The notes below the pieces were generated by a model. The model made no database searches. It worked only from the letters and a program-made list of their open reading frames with translations, and was not told the origin of the DNA. Shown one piece after another: positions 7,581 to 17,411 of a DNA stretch of 64,000 nucleotides. A program made the translations under genes and the position numbers. The stretch is from Clostridia bacterium (GTDB lineage: Bacteria > Bacillota > Clostridia > Oscillospirales > Acutalibacteraceae). The DNA is taken from assembly GCA_017407995.1 (NCBI GenBank), contig JAFQVM010000014.1:112711-176710 (forward strand). Direction: 5' to 3'. How positions within the stretch are numbered: position 1 is the first letter of the stretch; each line of letters begins with the position of its first letter.

Positions 7581-9683
7581 TTACTGAATCTCAATTTTCT
7601 GACATTCGTCGCCTAAAAGTGTGTTGCTCATGTTATCAGGCTGATGCCCGCCGACAAAGAGCGTAATTTTTCCGTCCGGGTCAACACGGCTTCCGTCATC
7701 TGTGACAGCCTTTACCCAGTAGCGGTCGATTTCAAAAGCAACCTCTGCCTTTTCTCCCACCTCAAGCTCCACTGCCTTTACACCGCAAAGCTGGAAGTGC
7801 GGTGTGTATGTTCTGCTGTCAGTAAATGATGCGTACACCTGTGCTCTCTCTATGCCCTTCATGTCGCCGACATTTGTAATCTCAGCACTTACGGTTATGG
7901 TGTACTCATTCTCGGATACAAGTTTTACGTTGTCATAGGCAAATTTTGTATAGGACAGACCGTAGCCAAACGGATAAAGAGCATCACCCTCGATGTATCT
8001 GTATGTTCTGCCAAACATACTGTAATCAAGGAAATCAGGCACATTGTGGTCGCCTCTGTAGATTGTAACAGGAAGCTTTCCGCTGGGGGAAACCTCTCCC
8101 GCAAGGAGATTTGCAACCGCAAGTCCGCCCAAGGAACCGGGGTACCATGCGTGAATAATAGCTTTTGCGTGATTGCGCACTTTATCGCCTAAATCGATAG
8201 AGCTGCCGCACACAAGCACAACTACTACGTTGTCGCACACGTCACAAACTGCCTCGGCAAGCTTCTGCTGTGTTTTGGGAAGATAGAGCGACCTCTTGTC
8301 GCCACAGGCGGTGTAATCATCGTCAAAGCCTGTATCTTCGCCCTCAACAGAGCAATCAAGTCCGAGAGCCAAAACAGTAATATCAGCCTCAGATGCTGCA
8401 GCTATTCCGTCGCTGAGCATATTACCGAAACCGCTCCAATCGTTCGGTCTTTCAATGCAGTAGTTTGCGCCCTTTTCAACGCTTATCGAAGCATCAGCAA
8501 ACACTCTGCGTATACCGTCTGCAACGGTAATATACTCTGAAGCATAGCCGTTGTAATTACCCTCAAGAGCTGTTACAGACAGAGAGTTCGGACCGACTAC
8601 GGCAATTCTCTTTGTTGTATTCTTGTCAAGCGGCAGGAATGACTTGTCATTCTTAAGAAGAACAAGACACTGCTCTGCTGTCTTTAAGTTTAATTCCCTG
8701 TGCTCCTTGCAGTCGAGCTTTGAGAAAGGAATATCTGAGTACGGTCTGTTTTCCTCGAACTCGCCGAGAAGAAAACGTATGGTATATACTCTCTCTGCCG
8801 CTGCAGTAATCTCTTCCTCTGTTATGAGGTCCTGCTCATAGGCATCAATGAGAGCCTCGTATGTCTCACCGCAGTTTAAGTCGCATGTGCTCTTTAAAGC
8901 GACTGCTGCAGCTTCAGCTTTTGTATCGGTGAAATGATGGTCGGTATATATATCTTTCAATGCTCCGCAGTCTGAAACTATGTATCCGTCAAAGTTCCAC
9001 TGCTTACGCAGAATATCCAAAAGAAGATATGAGTGTGCACAGCACGGCTCGCCGTTTGTACGGTTATATGCTCCCATAACTCCTGTAACGCCCGATTTTA
9101 CGGTCTTTTCAAAAGCGGGAAGATAGGTTTCAAAAAGGTCGTGAGCATTAGTCTTTGCATCAAAACCGTGTCTGTCCTTTTCGGGGCCTGAGTGAACTGC
9201 AAAGTGCTTTGAGCAAGCAGATGCCTTTAAAAACTCACCGTCACCCTGGATTCCCTTTATGAAAGACATTCCGAGCGTAGCGGTTAAGAACGGGTCTTCG
9301 CCGAAGGTCTCCTGTCCACGACCCCAGCGTGGGTCACGGAAAATATTGATATTCGGAGCCCAAAAAGTAAGACCCTTGAAAATGTCATAGTCGTTGAACT
9401 TAACGTGCTTGTTATATTTCGCACGGCCCTCTGTTGAGATAACATCGGCAACCGTGTTGACAAGCTCAGGGTCAAAAGTTGCAGCCATAGCAATAGCATG
9501 CGGAAACACGGTTGCAGTTCCGGCACGTGCAACACCGTGCGAGCCCTCGTTCCACCAGTTATATTCTTTTATACCAAGTCTCTCAATTGCTGCAGATGTG
9601 TAGAGAAGCTGAGATATTTTCTCCTCAACCGTCATCTTAGCTACAAGACTTTTGGCCTTTTCCCTTGCTTCGTTTTTCGTCAT
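7581..9683 (-). CDS. Glycoside hydrolase family 3 beta-glycosidase (beta-glucosidase or beta-xylosidase)
   Basis: Retaining exo-glycosidase that trims beta-linked glucose or xylose from oligosaccharides; no signal peptide, so it acts inside the cell on imported sugars. From the start at 9683 it has 700 residues: an N-terminal TIM-barrel domain with the nucleophile Asp238 in VSDCGA, a middle alpha/beta sandwich domain, and a C-terminal fibronectin-III-like domain. The segment NWWNEGSHGVA near residue 43 resembles the WWNEALHGV of GH3 beta-xylosidases. The start was set at MTKNEAR because AAAGGAGA lies seven bases upstream; the longer frame would place that site inside the gene. The aldo/keto reductase follows closely. 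A TTGACT with a poor -10 lies about 80 bases upstream. Substrate cannot be fixed from sequence. Confidence 0.92.
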   Translation of the reverse strand: MTKNEAREKAKSLVAKMTVEEKISQLLYTSAAIERLGIKEYNWWNEGSHGVARAGTATVFPHAIAMAATFDPELVNTVADVISTEGRAKYNKHVKFNDYDIFKGLTFWAPNINIFRDPRWGRGQETFGEDPFLTATLGMSFIKGIQGDGEFLKASACSKHFAVHSGPEKDRHGFDAKTNAHDLFETYLPAFEKTVKSGVTGVMGAYNRTNGEPCCAHSYLLLDILRKQWNFDGYIVSDCGALKDIYTDHHFTDTKAEAAAVALKSTCDLNCGETYEALIDAYEQDLITEEEITAAAERVYTIRFLLGEFEENRPYSDIPFSKLDCKEHRELNLKTAEQCLVLLKNDKSFLPLDKNTTKRIAVVGPNSLSVTALEGNYNGYASEYITVADGIRRVFADASISVEKGANYCIERPNDWSGFGNMLSDGIAAASEADITVLALGLDCSVEGEDTGFDDDYTACGDKRSLYLPKTQQKLAEAVCDVCDNVVVVLVCGSSIDLGDKVRNHAKAIIHAWYPGSLGGLAVANLLAGEVSPSGKLPVTIYRGDHNVPDFLDYSMFGRTYRYIEGDALYPFGYGLSYTKFAYDNVKLVSENEYTITVSAEITNVGDMKGIERAQVYASFTDSRTYTPHFQLCGVKAVELEVGEKAEVAFEIDRYWVKAVTDDGSRVDPDGKITLFVGGHQPDNMSNTLLGDECQKIEIQ

Positions 9684-9782
9684 AGGGGTATCTCCTTTTA
9701 TCAATTAATCGCTCTTTTCAACGAGCTATCACTCTTAAATAATATAAACTAAAAAACGGGGCATAGTCAAGGCTTTTACCCA

Positions 9783-9820
9783 TAATAAAAAAGAAAACCA
9801 CGTCCAAAAGACGTGGTTTA
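9783..9820 (-). terminator. Intrinsic terminator after glnN
   Basis: Ten-base stem (9795-9804 against 9810-9819) with a CAAAA loop, followed on the minus strand by a run of T; it lies 14 bases after the glutamine synthetase stop. Confidence 0.85.
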
Positions 9821-9833
9821 AATCAACTTAAAA

Positions 9834-11921
9834 TCAAACGCTGAAAAGCAGCTCGCCATAAGTCGGGTAAGGCAAAAACTTTTTCGCAATGCTCGCTTCA
9901 AGTTTATCTGCATAATAGCGGAGAGCTTCCATGGCAGGAAGAAGTGAATCTCTGCAGTATTCTGCCTGCGTCTGTGCATCTTCAGCCTTGTCGAGAGCGC
10001 CGATGAGCTTTTTAAGGTCACTTATAGCAGCATAGAGAGAGTCGTTAATTTTAGAAAGTTCTTTAATGAGGTTTACCTCTGCGCTGTCTGATATATCATC
10101 CACAAACGCAGCCTTAAGAGTTGCTCCCTCCGACAGCTCCTTGACATAGTTTGTGCCTGCGGGAAGAATCTCCTGCATAGCCATCTCAAGCATAGTCAAT
10201 GCCTCTATGCGCAAGGTTTTAACATAGTTTTCAAGCATAATCTCACATCTCGAACACACTTCTGACCTCTTAAAAATATTAAACTTCTCAAACAGCTCAA
10301 TATTTTTCTCACTCTTGAACAGCGGAACCGCATCAGCAGTTGTTCTGAGATTGAGCAAGCCTCTTTTTTCGGCCTCCTCAACCCATTCGGCAGCGTAGTT
10401 GTTGCCGTTGAATATAATCTTTTTGTGCTTAGAGAGCGTCTTTTTGATAAGCGCTCTGCAATCGTCTTCAAAATTCTCAGAGCCCTCGAGCTCGTCTGCA
10501 AACTCACACAGAGCCTCTGCAACAATTGTATTTATTATGATATTGGTTTCAGCTATCGATGAAGCAGAGCCCAGCATACGGAACTCAAACTTGTTTCCTG
10601 TGAAAGCAAATGGCGAAGTTCTGTTTCTGTCTGTCTTATCTTTCTTAAAGTCAGGCAAAACATGAACACCTGTTTTCATCTCACTGCTCGCAACGCCCGA
10701 AAAGCTCTTGCCGCTCTCTATGGCATCAAGCACTGACTCAAGTTCGTCGCCGAGGAATATTGAAACAATTGCAGGCGGTGCCTCGTTAGCACCCAAACGA
10801 TGGTCGTTGCCCGCACTTGCAACCGAGATTCGAAGCAGGTCCTGATGTTCATCAACAGCCTTAATAACCGCCATAAGGAACGTCAAAAACTGCAGGTTGT
10901 CATACGGTGAGGACCCCGGGTCAAGCAGATTTTCACCCTTATCAGTTGAAATTGACCAGTTGTTATGCTTACCACTACCGTTAACCCCGTTAAACGGCTT
11001 TTCGTGCAGAATACAGACCAGACCGTGCTGAAGAGCAATCTTCTTCATCATCTCCATGGTGAGCTGATTGTGGTCAGTCGCTATATTTGTGTTTGAATAT
11101 ATCGGTGCCAACTCATGCTGTGCGGGAGCTGCCTCGTTATGCTCTGTCTTTGCAAGCACACCGAGCTTCCAAAGCTCCTCATCAAGGTCACGCATATATT
11201 CAGACACCCTCGGCTTTATCGCTCCGAAATAGTGGTCCTCAAGCTCCTGACCTTTTGGCGGTGCTGCTCCGAAAAGCGTTCTTCCTGTAACAACAAGGTC
11301 TTTTCTCTTCTCGTAAAGTTCCTTATCAACAAGAAAATACTCCTGTTCGGGGCCGACAGTCGTAACAACTCTCGAAATTCGTTTGCCGAAAAGACGCAGC
11401 ATTCTTACAGCCTGCTCACCGATAGCCTCGGTAGAACGCAGAAGCGGTGTCTTTTTATCAAGCACCTCGCCGCTGTATGAACAGAAAGCGGTAGGGATGC
11501 AGAGTGTATTATCTTTTATAAATGCAGGAGATGTCGGGTCCCATGCGGTATACCCTCTCGCCTCAAATGTTGCACGAAGTCCGCCCGACGGAAATGATGA
11601 AGCGTCAGGCTCGCCCTTTATCAGCTCTTTACCGGAGAACTCCATGATTATACCGCTGTCGTCTTTGGGGGATATAAAGCTGTCATGCTTCTCGGCGGTG
11701 ATATCCGTCATCGGCTGGAACCAGTGAGTATAGTGTGTGGCGCCGTGGTCTATCGCCCAATCCTTCATGACGTTTGCCACAACATTTGCAACCGCAAGGT
11801 CGAGGTCCTTACCCTTTTTAATTGTTGCGTTGAGTATCTTATAGGTATCTTTTGGCAGACGCTCCCTCATGGTGGCGTCATTGAATACGTTAATGCCGAA
11901 TATCTCTGTAGTTTTACTCAT
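9834..11921 (-). CDS. glnN: Type III glutamine synthetase (GSIII)
   Basis: Makes glutamine from glutamate, ammonia and ATP in the cytoplasm, the main route of ammonia assimilation. The 695 residues match the long GSIII form found in Bacteroides, cyanobacteria and Clostridia rather than the 440-470 residue GSI. Visible signatures are the N-terminal [10 protein letters not shown] segment, the EQEYFLVDK segment with metal-binding Glu, [12 protein letters not shown] with the conserved His, and the ANEAPPAI segment, plus the extended helical C-terminus. The ATG at 11921 follows GGGAGG. It is transcribed alone from a consensus promoter (11977-12005), and two copies of a TTTTGCAAAACT element lie upstream, possibly for nitrogen control. 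No nitrogen regulator gene (glnB, glnR) is adjacent. Confidence 0.96.
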   Translation of the reverse strand: MSKTTEIFGINVFNDATMRERLPKDTYKILNATIKKGKDLDLAVANVVANVMKDWAIDHGATHYTHWFQPMTDITAEKHDSFISPKDDSGIIMEFSGKELIKGEPDASSFPSGGLRATFEARGYTAWDPTSPAFIKDNTLCIPTAFCSYSGEVLDKKTPLLRSTEAIGEQAVRMLRLFGKRISRVVTTVGPEQEYFLVDKELYEKRKDLVVTGRTLFGAAPPKGQELEDHYFGAIKPRVSEYMRDLDEELWKLGVLAKTEHNEAAPAQHELAPIYSNTNIATDHNQLTMEMMKKIALQHGLVCILHEKPFNGVNGSGKHNNWSISTDKGENLLDPGSSPYDNLQFLTFLMAVIKAVDEHQDLLRISVASAGNDHRLGANEAPPAIVSIFLGDELESVLDAIESGKSFSGVASSEMKTGVHVLPDFKKDKTDRNRTSPFAFTGNKFEFRMLGSASSIAETNIIINTIVAEALCEFADELEGSENFEDDCRALIKKTLSKHKKIIFNGNNYAAEWVEEAEKRGLLNLRTTADAVPLFKSEKNIELFEKFNIFKRSEVCSRCEIMLENYVKTLRIEALTMLEMAMQEILPAGTNYVKELSEGATLKAAFVDDISDSAEVNLIKELSKINDSLYAAISDLKKLIGALDKAEDAQTQAEYCRDSLLPAMEALRYYADKLEASIAKKFLPYPTYGELLFSV

Positions 11922-11976
11922 CGTCTTCCTCCCGATAAAATATCCGCCGTCAAACAGCCTTTCGTTTTACACCGAG

Positions 11977-12005
11977 ATTTTATACCTTTCATGTAAACTT
12001 GTCAA
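11977..12005 (-). promoter_or_regulatory. Promoter of glnN
   Basis: TTGACA (12005-12000) and TAAAAT (11982-11977) on the minus strand, spacer 17. A near-perfect vegetative promoter about 55 bases before the start codon. Confidence 0.82.
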
Positions 12006-12009
12006 TATT

Positions 12010-12090
12010 TTTTGCAAAACTGCTTCAAAAATCACGTTTTGATGCTTTTTTAACACATTTAGCAGACAAAAAGAGAAGTTTTGCAAAACT
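12010..12090. promoter_or_regulatory. Two copies of a TTTTGCAAAACT element upstream of glnN
   Basis: The 12-base sequence TTTTGCAAAACT occurs at 12010-12021, just upstream of the glnN -35 box, and at 12079-12090, where it is part of the perfect 14-base palindrome AGTTTTGCAAAACT (12077-12090). Their positions 69 bases apart suggest paired binding sites for a regulator acting on glnN, and perhaps on the divergent nad operon. The motif is not the GlnR or TnrA consensus (TGTNAN7TNACA). Confidence 0.55.
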
Positions 12091-12138
12091 CTCAGCTTTA
12101 TATTTGCGTTTCGGGCGCCTTATTTAAAAGGGTATATA

Positions 12139-12167
12139 TTGTAATATCAGGTAAAACATGCTATAAT
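12139..12167 (+). promoter_or_regulatory. Promoter of the nadABC operon
   Basis: TTGTAA (12139-12144), a 17-base spacer and a perfect TATAAT (12162-12167), 39 bases before the nadA start codon. Confidence 0.75.
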
Positions 12168-12206
12168 TTTGTCTAATTAAATTGATTTCATAGCGAGGTT
12201 TTGTTC

Positions 12207-13121
12207 ATGGATAAAATTAAACTCATTGAACAGATAAAACAACTCAAAGGCGAGGACACATTAATTCTCGCCCACACATATCAACCGCCCGAAATTATAG
12301 ATGCTGCAGACATCACGGGAGACAGCTTTGCTCTCTCTGTTGCAGCCTCAAAAACACAGGCGAAACGAGTTATCATGTGCGGTGTACGCTTTATGGCGGA
12401 GACTGTAAAGATTCTCTCCCCCGAAAAGCAAGTTATCCTCGCTGCCCCTCAGGCAACCTGCCCGATGGCTGACCAGATTTCACCCGAAAGAGTCAGAAAA
12501 TTTAAAGAGGAAAATCCCGATATACCCGTAGTTGTCTACATAAACACAAACTCCGCACTCAAAGCTGAGTGCGACGTGTGTGTCACCTCTTCCTCTGCCG
12601 TAAAAATAGTATCTCAGCTCCCGCAAAAGGATATTCTTTTTATACCCGACCAAAACCTCGGCGCATGGGTACAAAAGAAGCTGCCCGATAAAAATATTAT
12701 TCTCTGGGACGGTTTTTGTCCGATTCACAGCAAGATGACTGCCTCTGATGTACTGTCAGCCAAGGCGGAGCACCCGAAAGCAAAGCTTGCAATGCACCCC
12801 GAATGCCCCGCAGAAGCACTCCAATATGCCGACGTTATCGGCTCCACAAAGGCTATTATCGACTTTGCTCTGTCAACAGACGAGCCCGTCATTCTCGGAA
12901 CGGAACGTGGTGTCGCCGACTACCTTATAGAAAAGTACCCCGAAAAGCAGTTTTATCATCTGTGTCCCGACCGCCTTATCTGTCCCGACATGAAGATGAC
13001 CACTCTCGACGGACTTCTTGAGTGTGTCAAGGGCAACGGCGGTGAAGAGATAGTTCTCGACCCGCAGACTTCAGAAAAAGCTGCTGTTTGCATAGACAAT
13101 ATGCTCAAATACGGAGGATAA
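12207..13121 (+). CDS. nadA: Quinolinate synthase A
   Basis: Iron-sulphur enzyme that condenses iminoaspartate with dihydroxyacetone phosphate to quinolinate, the second step of de novo NAD synthesis. The 304 residues show the three NadA repeats with the cluster cysteines in MCGVRFMAET, in the CVTSSSAV region, and in CPDRLICPDMK. The ATG at 12207 is chosen because GCGAGG lies eight bases upstream; a TTG two codons earlier is also in frame. It begins a tight operon with nadB (3 bases later) and nadC. The cluster is oxygen-sensitive, in keeping with an anaerobe. Confidence 0.96.
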   Translation: MDKIKLIEQIKQLKGEDTLILAHTYQPPEIIDAADITGDSFALSVAASKTQAKRVIMCGVRFMAETVKILSPEKQVILAAPQATCPMADQISPERVRKFKEENPDIPVVVYINTNSALKAECDVCVTSSSAVKIVSQLPQKDILFIPDQNLGAWVQKKLPDKNIILWDGFCPIHSKMTASDVLSAKAEHPKAKLAMHPECPAEALQYADVIGSTKAIIDFALSTDEPVILGTERGVADYLIEKYPEKQFYHLCPDRLICPDMKMTTLDGLLECVKGNGGEEIVLDPQTSEKAAVCIDNMLKYGG

Positions 13122-13124
13122 ACC

Positions 13125-14594
13125 ATGAGCAAGCTCCTCAAAAATTATGATATTCTCATTGTCGGCAGCGGAATTGCAGGTCTCTATTCTTCCCTGCAGT
13201 TTGACAGCAACACAAGCGTTGCCGTTGTTTCCAAAGGCAACGAGGGCATCTGTGGCAGTTCCCTGGCGCAGGGCGGTGTTGCGGCTGTGCTTCAGCATGA
13301 AAATGACAGCTTCGATTTTCATGTGAAGGACACTCTCATTGCAGGCGGTTATAAAAACGACCCCCTTTCCGTGGAAACCCTTATCCAAGAGGGTCCCGAA
13401 GATGTCAAAAAGATTATAGACCTTGGCGTTGATTTTGACAGCGACAAAAACGGCGAGCTTATGATGACGCTCGAAGGCGGTCATTCACGTCGCAGAATCG
13501 TGCATCATCGTGACCAGACAGGACGTGAAATGGTCGAGAAGCTTACAGCTACTGTAGAGCAACGACCAAACATCACGCTATGCTATAACACTCTGATTTT
13601 TAATATAGAACAGGTTCTCGGCGGTTTTCGTGCCGACCTGATAAATGCCGACGGCGAGCCTCAAAGTATATTTGCACGTTTCGTCATTCTTGCCACGGGC
13701 GGAATAGGCAGAGTTTACCGCTATACCACCAACCCCGTCATTTCAACGGGCGACGGTGTGTACCTTGCCTCAAAGCTCGGTGCAAGAATAAAAAATCTTC
13801 ACTACATACAGTTTCATCCGACCGCATTCAATTCACCCGATTGCTCTGAGCAGTTCCTCATCAGCGAAGCGGTACGGGGTGAGGGAGCAAAGTTACTAAA
13901 CTGCAACCTCGAACAGTTTATGCACCGCTATGACGAGCGGCTTGAACTCGCACCACGTGATGTTGTTTCCCGCTCGATAATCGCTGAATCGAAGCGTACA
14001 AACAGCAACAAATTCTATCTTGATATCACACACAAGGGTGCCGATTTTATACGTGAGCGTTTCCCCGCAATTACTGCCGCTTGCCTTGAGCGTGGATATG
14101 ATATAACAAAAGAGCCCGTGCCCATTTTTCCGTGTCAGCACTACCTGATGGGTGGCATAGATGTTGACTTGAATGCACGCACAACCGTGCCAAGGCTCTA
14201 CGCCGCAGGCGAGTGCGCTCACACAGGCGTACACGGCGGCAACCGTTTAGCTTCAAACTCTCTGCCTGAGGCTCTCGTCTTTGGAAGAAGAGCTGCACAG
14301 GACATAAAAAGATACCTTGCACAACGTCTCGGAGAGGTAGAAGTAAGCGATATCCCTCCTGACATTTCAGGCGAAGAATATAAAGAAAATTACTCTGATG
14401 AAATCCGTGAAATAATGCAACAGGCATATTTTGTCATGCCTGACAGAGATAAGATGATTTCGGGACTTCACAGGGCAATTGAAATAGAAAAAGAGCTTGA
14501 CAGTCGCAAATATGCTGTCAGCTATAAATACTGTGAGGCGAAAAGCCTTGCCTGCGTTGCAAAAACAGTTCTTGAAGGAGCGCTTAAGGAATGA
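13125..14594 (+). CDS. nadB: L-aspartate oxidase
   Basis: FAD enzyme that oxidises L-aspartate to iminoaspartate for NadA; in anaerobes fumarate probably serves as electron acceptor. The 489 residues begin with the FAD-binding GSGIAG loop (13-18), followed by GSSLAQGGVAA and the active-site region GGHSRRRIVHHRD, and later GGIDVD and GNRLASNSLPEA, all characteristic of NadB and related to fumarate reductase flavoproteins. It is somewhat shorter than E. coli NadB (540) because of a reduced C-terminal helical domain. The start at 13125 has GGAGG eight bases upstream. Its end overlaps the nadC start by four bases (ATGA), a sign of translational coupling. Confidence 0.95.
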   Translation: MSKLLKNYDILIVGSGIAGLYSSLQFDSNTSVAVVSKGNEGICGSSLAQGGVAAVLQHENDSFDFHVKDTLIAGGYKNDPLSVETLIQEGPEDVKKIIDLGVDFDSDKNGELMMTLEGGHSRRRIVHHRDQTGREMVEKLTATVEQRPNITLCYNTLIFNIEQVLGGFRADLINADGEPQSIFARFVILATGGIGRVYRYTTNPVISTGDGVYLASKLGARIKNLHYIQFHPTAFNSPDCSEQFLISEAVRGEGAKLLNCNLEQFMHRYDERLELAPRDVVSRSIIAESKRTNSNKFYLDITHKGADFIRERFPAITAACLERGYDITKEPVPIFPCQHYLMGGIDVDLNARTTVPRLYAAGECAHTGVHGGNRLASNSLPEALVFGRRAAQDIKRYLAQRLGEVEVSDIPPDISGEEYKENYSDEIREIMQQAYFVMPDRDKMISGLHRAIEIEKELDSRKYAVSYKYCEAKSLACVAKTVLEGALKE

Positions 14595-15424
14595 ACAAAT
14601 TTTATATTGACAGCATAATCAAAACCGCCATCGACGAGGATGTAAACTATCTTGATATATCCTCAGAATATATTTTTTCTCCTGAACACCGCAGTGAAGC
14701 CTACTTCCTTGCAAAAGCGAGCGGTGTGCTTTCGGGTATCGATGTTGCAATGAGAGTTTTTGAACTGCTCGACGACACTTTTGAATACACCGTTTTCAAA
14801 AAAGACGGCGAGGAGATAAAAAACGGCGATGTTATTGTTGAGTTTTCAGGCTCAACCACAGCCTTGCTCAAAGGCGAGCGCACGGCGTTAAACCTTATCC
14901 AGCACATGTCAGGTATAGCTACCGCTACGGCACAGGCAGTAAAAGCGGTTGAGGGAACAAAGGTTTCTATCGCCGACACAAGGAAGACCTTGCCGGGTCT
15001 GCGTGCACTGCAAAAATACGCAGTTACCTGCGGAGGTGGCAAAAATCACCGCTTCAACCTCTCCGACGCCGCCATGCTCAAAGATAACCACATCGATGCG
15101 GCGGGCGGTATAACAGCCGCTGTGACAGCGCTTAGAAAAAAGTGCGGTCACATGGTAAACATCGAAGTTGAGACCCGCAACCTTGACGAGGTCAAAGAGG
15201 CTCTTGAGGCAGGCGCTTCAATAATAATGCTCGACAACATGACAAACGAGCAGATGTCACAGGCTGTAGAGCTCGTTGACGGCAGAGCGCTTCTTGAAGC
15301 CAGCGGCAATATTACTGCCGAGAATCTGAGAGAAAAAGCCCTCACGGGAGTTGACATTATATCTATGGGAGCGCTCACACACTCCGTTAAGGCTTTTGAT
15401 ATTTCAATGAAATTCAGAAAGTGA
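14591..15424 (+). CDS. nadC: Nicotinate-nucleotide pyrophosphorylase (carboxylating)
   Basis: Quinolinate phosphoribosyltransferase: converts quinolinate and PRPP to nicotinate mononucleotide, CO2 and pyrophosphate, the third step of the pathway. At 277 residues it has the normal two-domain layout, with TRKTLPGLR and GGKNHR as the phosphate- and quinolinate-binding segments and KDNHI, VEVETRNLDE, MLDNM and EASGNIT along the barrel strands. It overlaps nadB by four bases, so the three biosynthetic enzymes are made from one message. Confidence 0.96.
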   Translation: MNKFYIDSIIKTAIDEDVNYLDISSEYIFSPEHRSEAYFLAKASGVLSGIDVAMRVFELLDDTFEYTVFKKDGEEIKNGDVIVEFSGSTTALLKGERTALNLIQHMSGIATATAQAVKAVEGTKVSIADTRKTLPGLRALQKYAVTCGGGKNHRFNLSDAAMLKDNHIDAAGGITAAVTALRKKCGHMVNIEVETRNLDEVKEALEAGASIIMLDNMTNEQMSQAVELVDGRALLEASGNITAENLREKALTGVDIISMGALTHSVKAFDISMKFRK

Positions 15425-15433
15425 GTTGATTTT

Positions 15434-15907
15434 ATGCAGCTTTATATCAAACAAAAAGTTTTTGCTATGTCACCCAAGTTCACCATAAAAGACGAAACAG
15501 GCGAAGACAAATATTTTGTTGAGGGCGAATTTTTCTCGTTAAGCTCCAAAATGCACATCTACAACTCCGCACATGAAGAAATAGCTCTCATATACAGAAA
15601 ACTGATGAAATTTTTGCCTCGCTTTGTCCTTGAGGTCAACGGTCAGCAGATAGCTGAAATCGTTAAGGAAGTTACATTCTTTAAGCAAAGCTACACCCTC
15701 GAAAACACCACTCTGCATGTCGAGGGAGATTTCCTTGCACACGAGTATTCACTCTTTGATTCAGGCCGCAAGGTCATGGATATCCACAAAGAGTGGCTCA
15801 CATGGGGCGACAGCTATGTGCTTGACATTCTCGACCCCGCATACGAGTTGATATCTCTCGGCGTAGTCCTCGCCATTGATACAGTTATGCAGTCGAACAA
15901 AAACTGA
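15434..15907 (+). CDS. LURP-one-related (DUF567) family protein
   Basis: A 157-residue protein of the LURP-one-related family (Tubby-like beta-barrel fold, YxjI group). Segments FTIKDETGEDKYFVEGE, FFKQSYTL and VHIKEWLTW-like DIHKEWLTWGDSYVLDI match the family pattern of paired beta hairpins. Bacterial members have no established activity; related Tubby-like folds bind membrane phospholipids. No signal peptide or membrane segment. It starts nine bases after nadC and could be cotranscribed with the nad genes, though no link to NAD is evident. Confidence 0.8.
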   Translation: MQLYIKQKVFAMSPKFTIKDETGEDKYFVEGEFFSLSSKMHIYNSAHEEIALIYRKLMKFLPRFVLEVNGQQIAEIVKEVTFFKQSYTLENTTLHVEGDFLAHEYSLFDSGRKVMDIHKEWLTWGDSYVLDILDPAYELISLGVVLAIDTVMQSNKN

Positions 15908-15924
15908 TATTCAGGAGGCACAGA

Positions 15925-16443
15925 ATGCTCGTCGTTTCAGCCCGCTCTAAAAATGACTATAAATCCTATGTAAAGTATGTAAGATATACCGACCGGAAGA
16001 AATCCCGCTTCGCTTCTCCTGCCGTAACGTTGGGACTTATTGCAGCTTGCACAGCAGCTGTTATTGCAGCATTCTTTGTCATGGGCGGAAACATCTTTCT
16101 CTATGTTGTGCTCGCAACGGATATCTTGTGTGCGCTGGCTTTTTTGTTCGTGCGGTTTATAGCTCCGAGGATTGAATATAAAAAGCTCGGACCCCAATTT
16201 TCAGCTTTACAAACCTTCGACTTTTATGACCATATTTTAGAACTTATAATCAGCGGTGAAAAAGACACCCTTTCACGCATCCCCTATGCCAAGATAGTGC
16301 GCATTATAGATACCCCCGATGCGTTTTACATCTACGTCACCAATGACAAAGCGCTGATTTTGAACAAAACATCTCTGACAAAACACGAGACGGAAAAACT
16401 TCTTGCTCTATTTAAGGAAAAAGGAATTAAAGTTACAAATTAA
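15925..16443 (+). CDS. YcxB-like membrane protein
   Basis: A 172-residue protein with two adjacent membrane segments (about residues 34-54 and 57-80) and a C-terminal beta-rich domain whose pattern, PYAKIVRIIDTPDAFYIY then a short NKTSLTKHE turn, is that of the YcxB-like domain. Function unknown. It follows the DUF567 gene by 17 bases with an AGGAGG site and is the last gene before a strong terminator, so it probably belongs to the nad transcript. Confidence 0.72.
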   Translation: MLVVSARSKNDYKSYVKYVRYTDRKKSRFASPAVTLGLIAACTAAVIAAFFVMGGNIFLYVVLATDILCALAFLFVRFIAPRIEYKKLGPQFSALQTFDFYDHILELIISGEKDTLSRIPYAKIVRIIDTPDAFYIYVTNDKALILNKTSLTKHETEKLLALFKEKGIKVTN

Positions 16444-16447
16444 TATG

Positions 16448-16489
16448 AACACCGGGTGATACAACAACTTGTATCACCCGGTGTTTTTC
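16448..16489 (+). terminator. Terminator closing the nadABC transcript
   Basis: A 16-base perfect stem (16449-16464 against 16469-16484) with a CAAC loop and a T5 tail on the plus strand. It lies in the convergent gap with rsmA; the minus side has no T run. Confidence 0.9.
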
Positions 16490-17349
16490 TATATTCTTTT
16501 TAACAAACTTTCGCTAAGCTGTGCTAAACCTTGCATATCAAGGCTCTCTGCCCTGACCGTCGGTTCAAAACCGGCATCGGCTATTGCATCGTTAACTTTA
16601 TCTTTTGACATTCCAAGCCCTGAGCTCAACGAGTTCGAAGCGGTCTTTCTGCGCTGACCGAATGCCGCTTTGATAACCTTAAAGAAAAACTTTTCGTCGC
16701 TGACCTCAACAGGTGGTTCAGGTCTTATGTTCAAGCGGATAACACTACTGTCCACCTTGGGCGCAGGCATAAACGAGCCCGCAGAAACATCGAACAGCTT
16801 TTGAGCTTTTGCGTAGTAATTAACTGCAGCAGTTACCGCTCCTGCATCTCTGCTGCCAACAGGAGCACAAAGCCTTGCCGCTGCCTCTTTTTGCACCATA
16901 ACCGTCACCGCATCAACGGGTATACGGCTCTCAAGCAGAGCCATTATAACGGGCGATGTGATATAATACGGCAAGTTGGCGCACACTACAACGTGCATAC
17001 CGCTAAAATACTCTTCAATCAACTTGTTCAAGTCAACCTTGAGAATGTCAGCATTAAGTACCTCGACGTTGTCAAACTCCTCAAGTGTTTGAGCAAGCAC
17101 GGGTATAAGCCGAGTATCAAGCTCAACCGAAACCACCTTCTTAGCTCGCTTTGCAAGCTCCGCTGTCAAAACACCGATTCCTGCACCGATTTCAAGAACA
17201 CCTGTCTCCTCATTCGCACCGCACGCCTCTGCCATTCTCGGGCACACGCTCGGATTTATGAGAAAGTTCTGTCCCAGCGACTTCGAAAAAGTAAATCCGT
17301 GCTCACCGAGTATTTTTTTTATGACGGATATATCCGATAGATTCTGCAT
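16489..17349 (-). CDS. rsmA: 16S rRNA dimethyladenosine methyltransferase (KsgA)
   Basis: Dimethylates two adjacent adenosines in helix 45 of 16S rRNA during small-subunit assembly, using S-adenosylmethionine. The chosen frame has 286 residues with the family motifs: SLGQNFL near the N-terminus, the SAM-binding GAGIGVLT, and catalytic NLPYYITS (IV). The C-terminal helical domain carries FGQRRKT. I start at the ATG at 17349 because GGAAAGGA lies seven bases before it; a longer reading to 17394 lacks such a site. The HD-domain gene lies 62 bases upstream on the same strand. Confidence 0.95.
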   Translation of the reverse strand: MQNLSDISVIKKILGEHGFTFSKSLGQNFLINPSVCPRMAEACGANEETGVLEIGAGIGVLTAELAKRAKKVVSVELDTRLIPVLAQTLEEFDNVEVLNADILKVDLNKLIEEYFSGMHVVVCANLPYYITSPVIMALLESRIPVDAVTVMVQKEAAARLCAPVGSRDAGAVTAAVNYYAKAQKLFDVSAGSFMPAPKVDSSVIRLNIRPEPPVEVSDEKFFFKVIKAAFGQRRKTASNSLSSGLGMSKDKVNDAIADAGFEPTVRAESLDMQGLAQLSESLLKRI

Positions 17350-17411
17350 ATTAAAATCCTTTCCGATTTTGTTCTGCGTCGCAGTATCACGCAAAATTTC
17401 AAAGTCTGATA

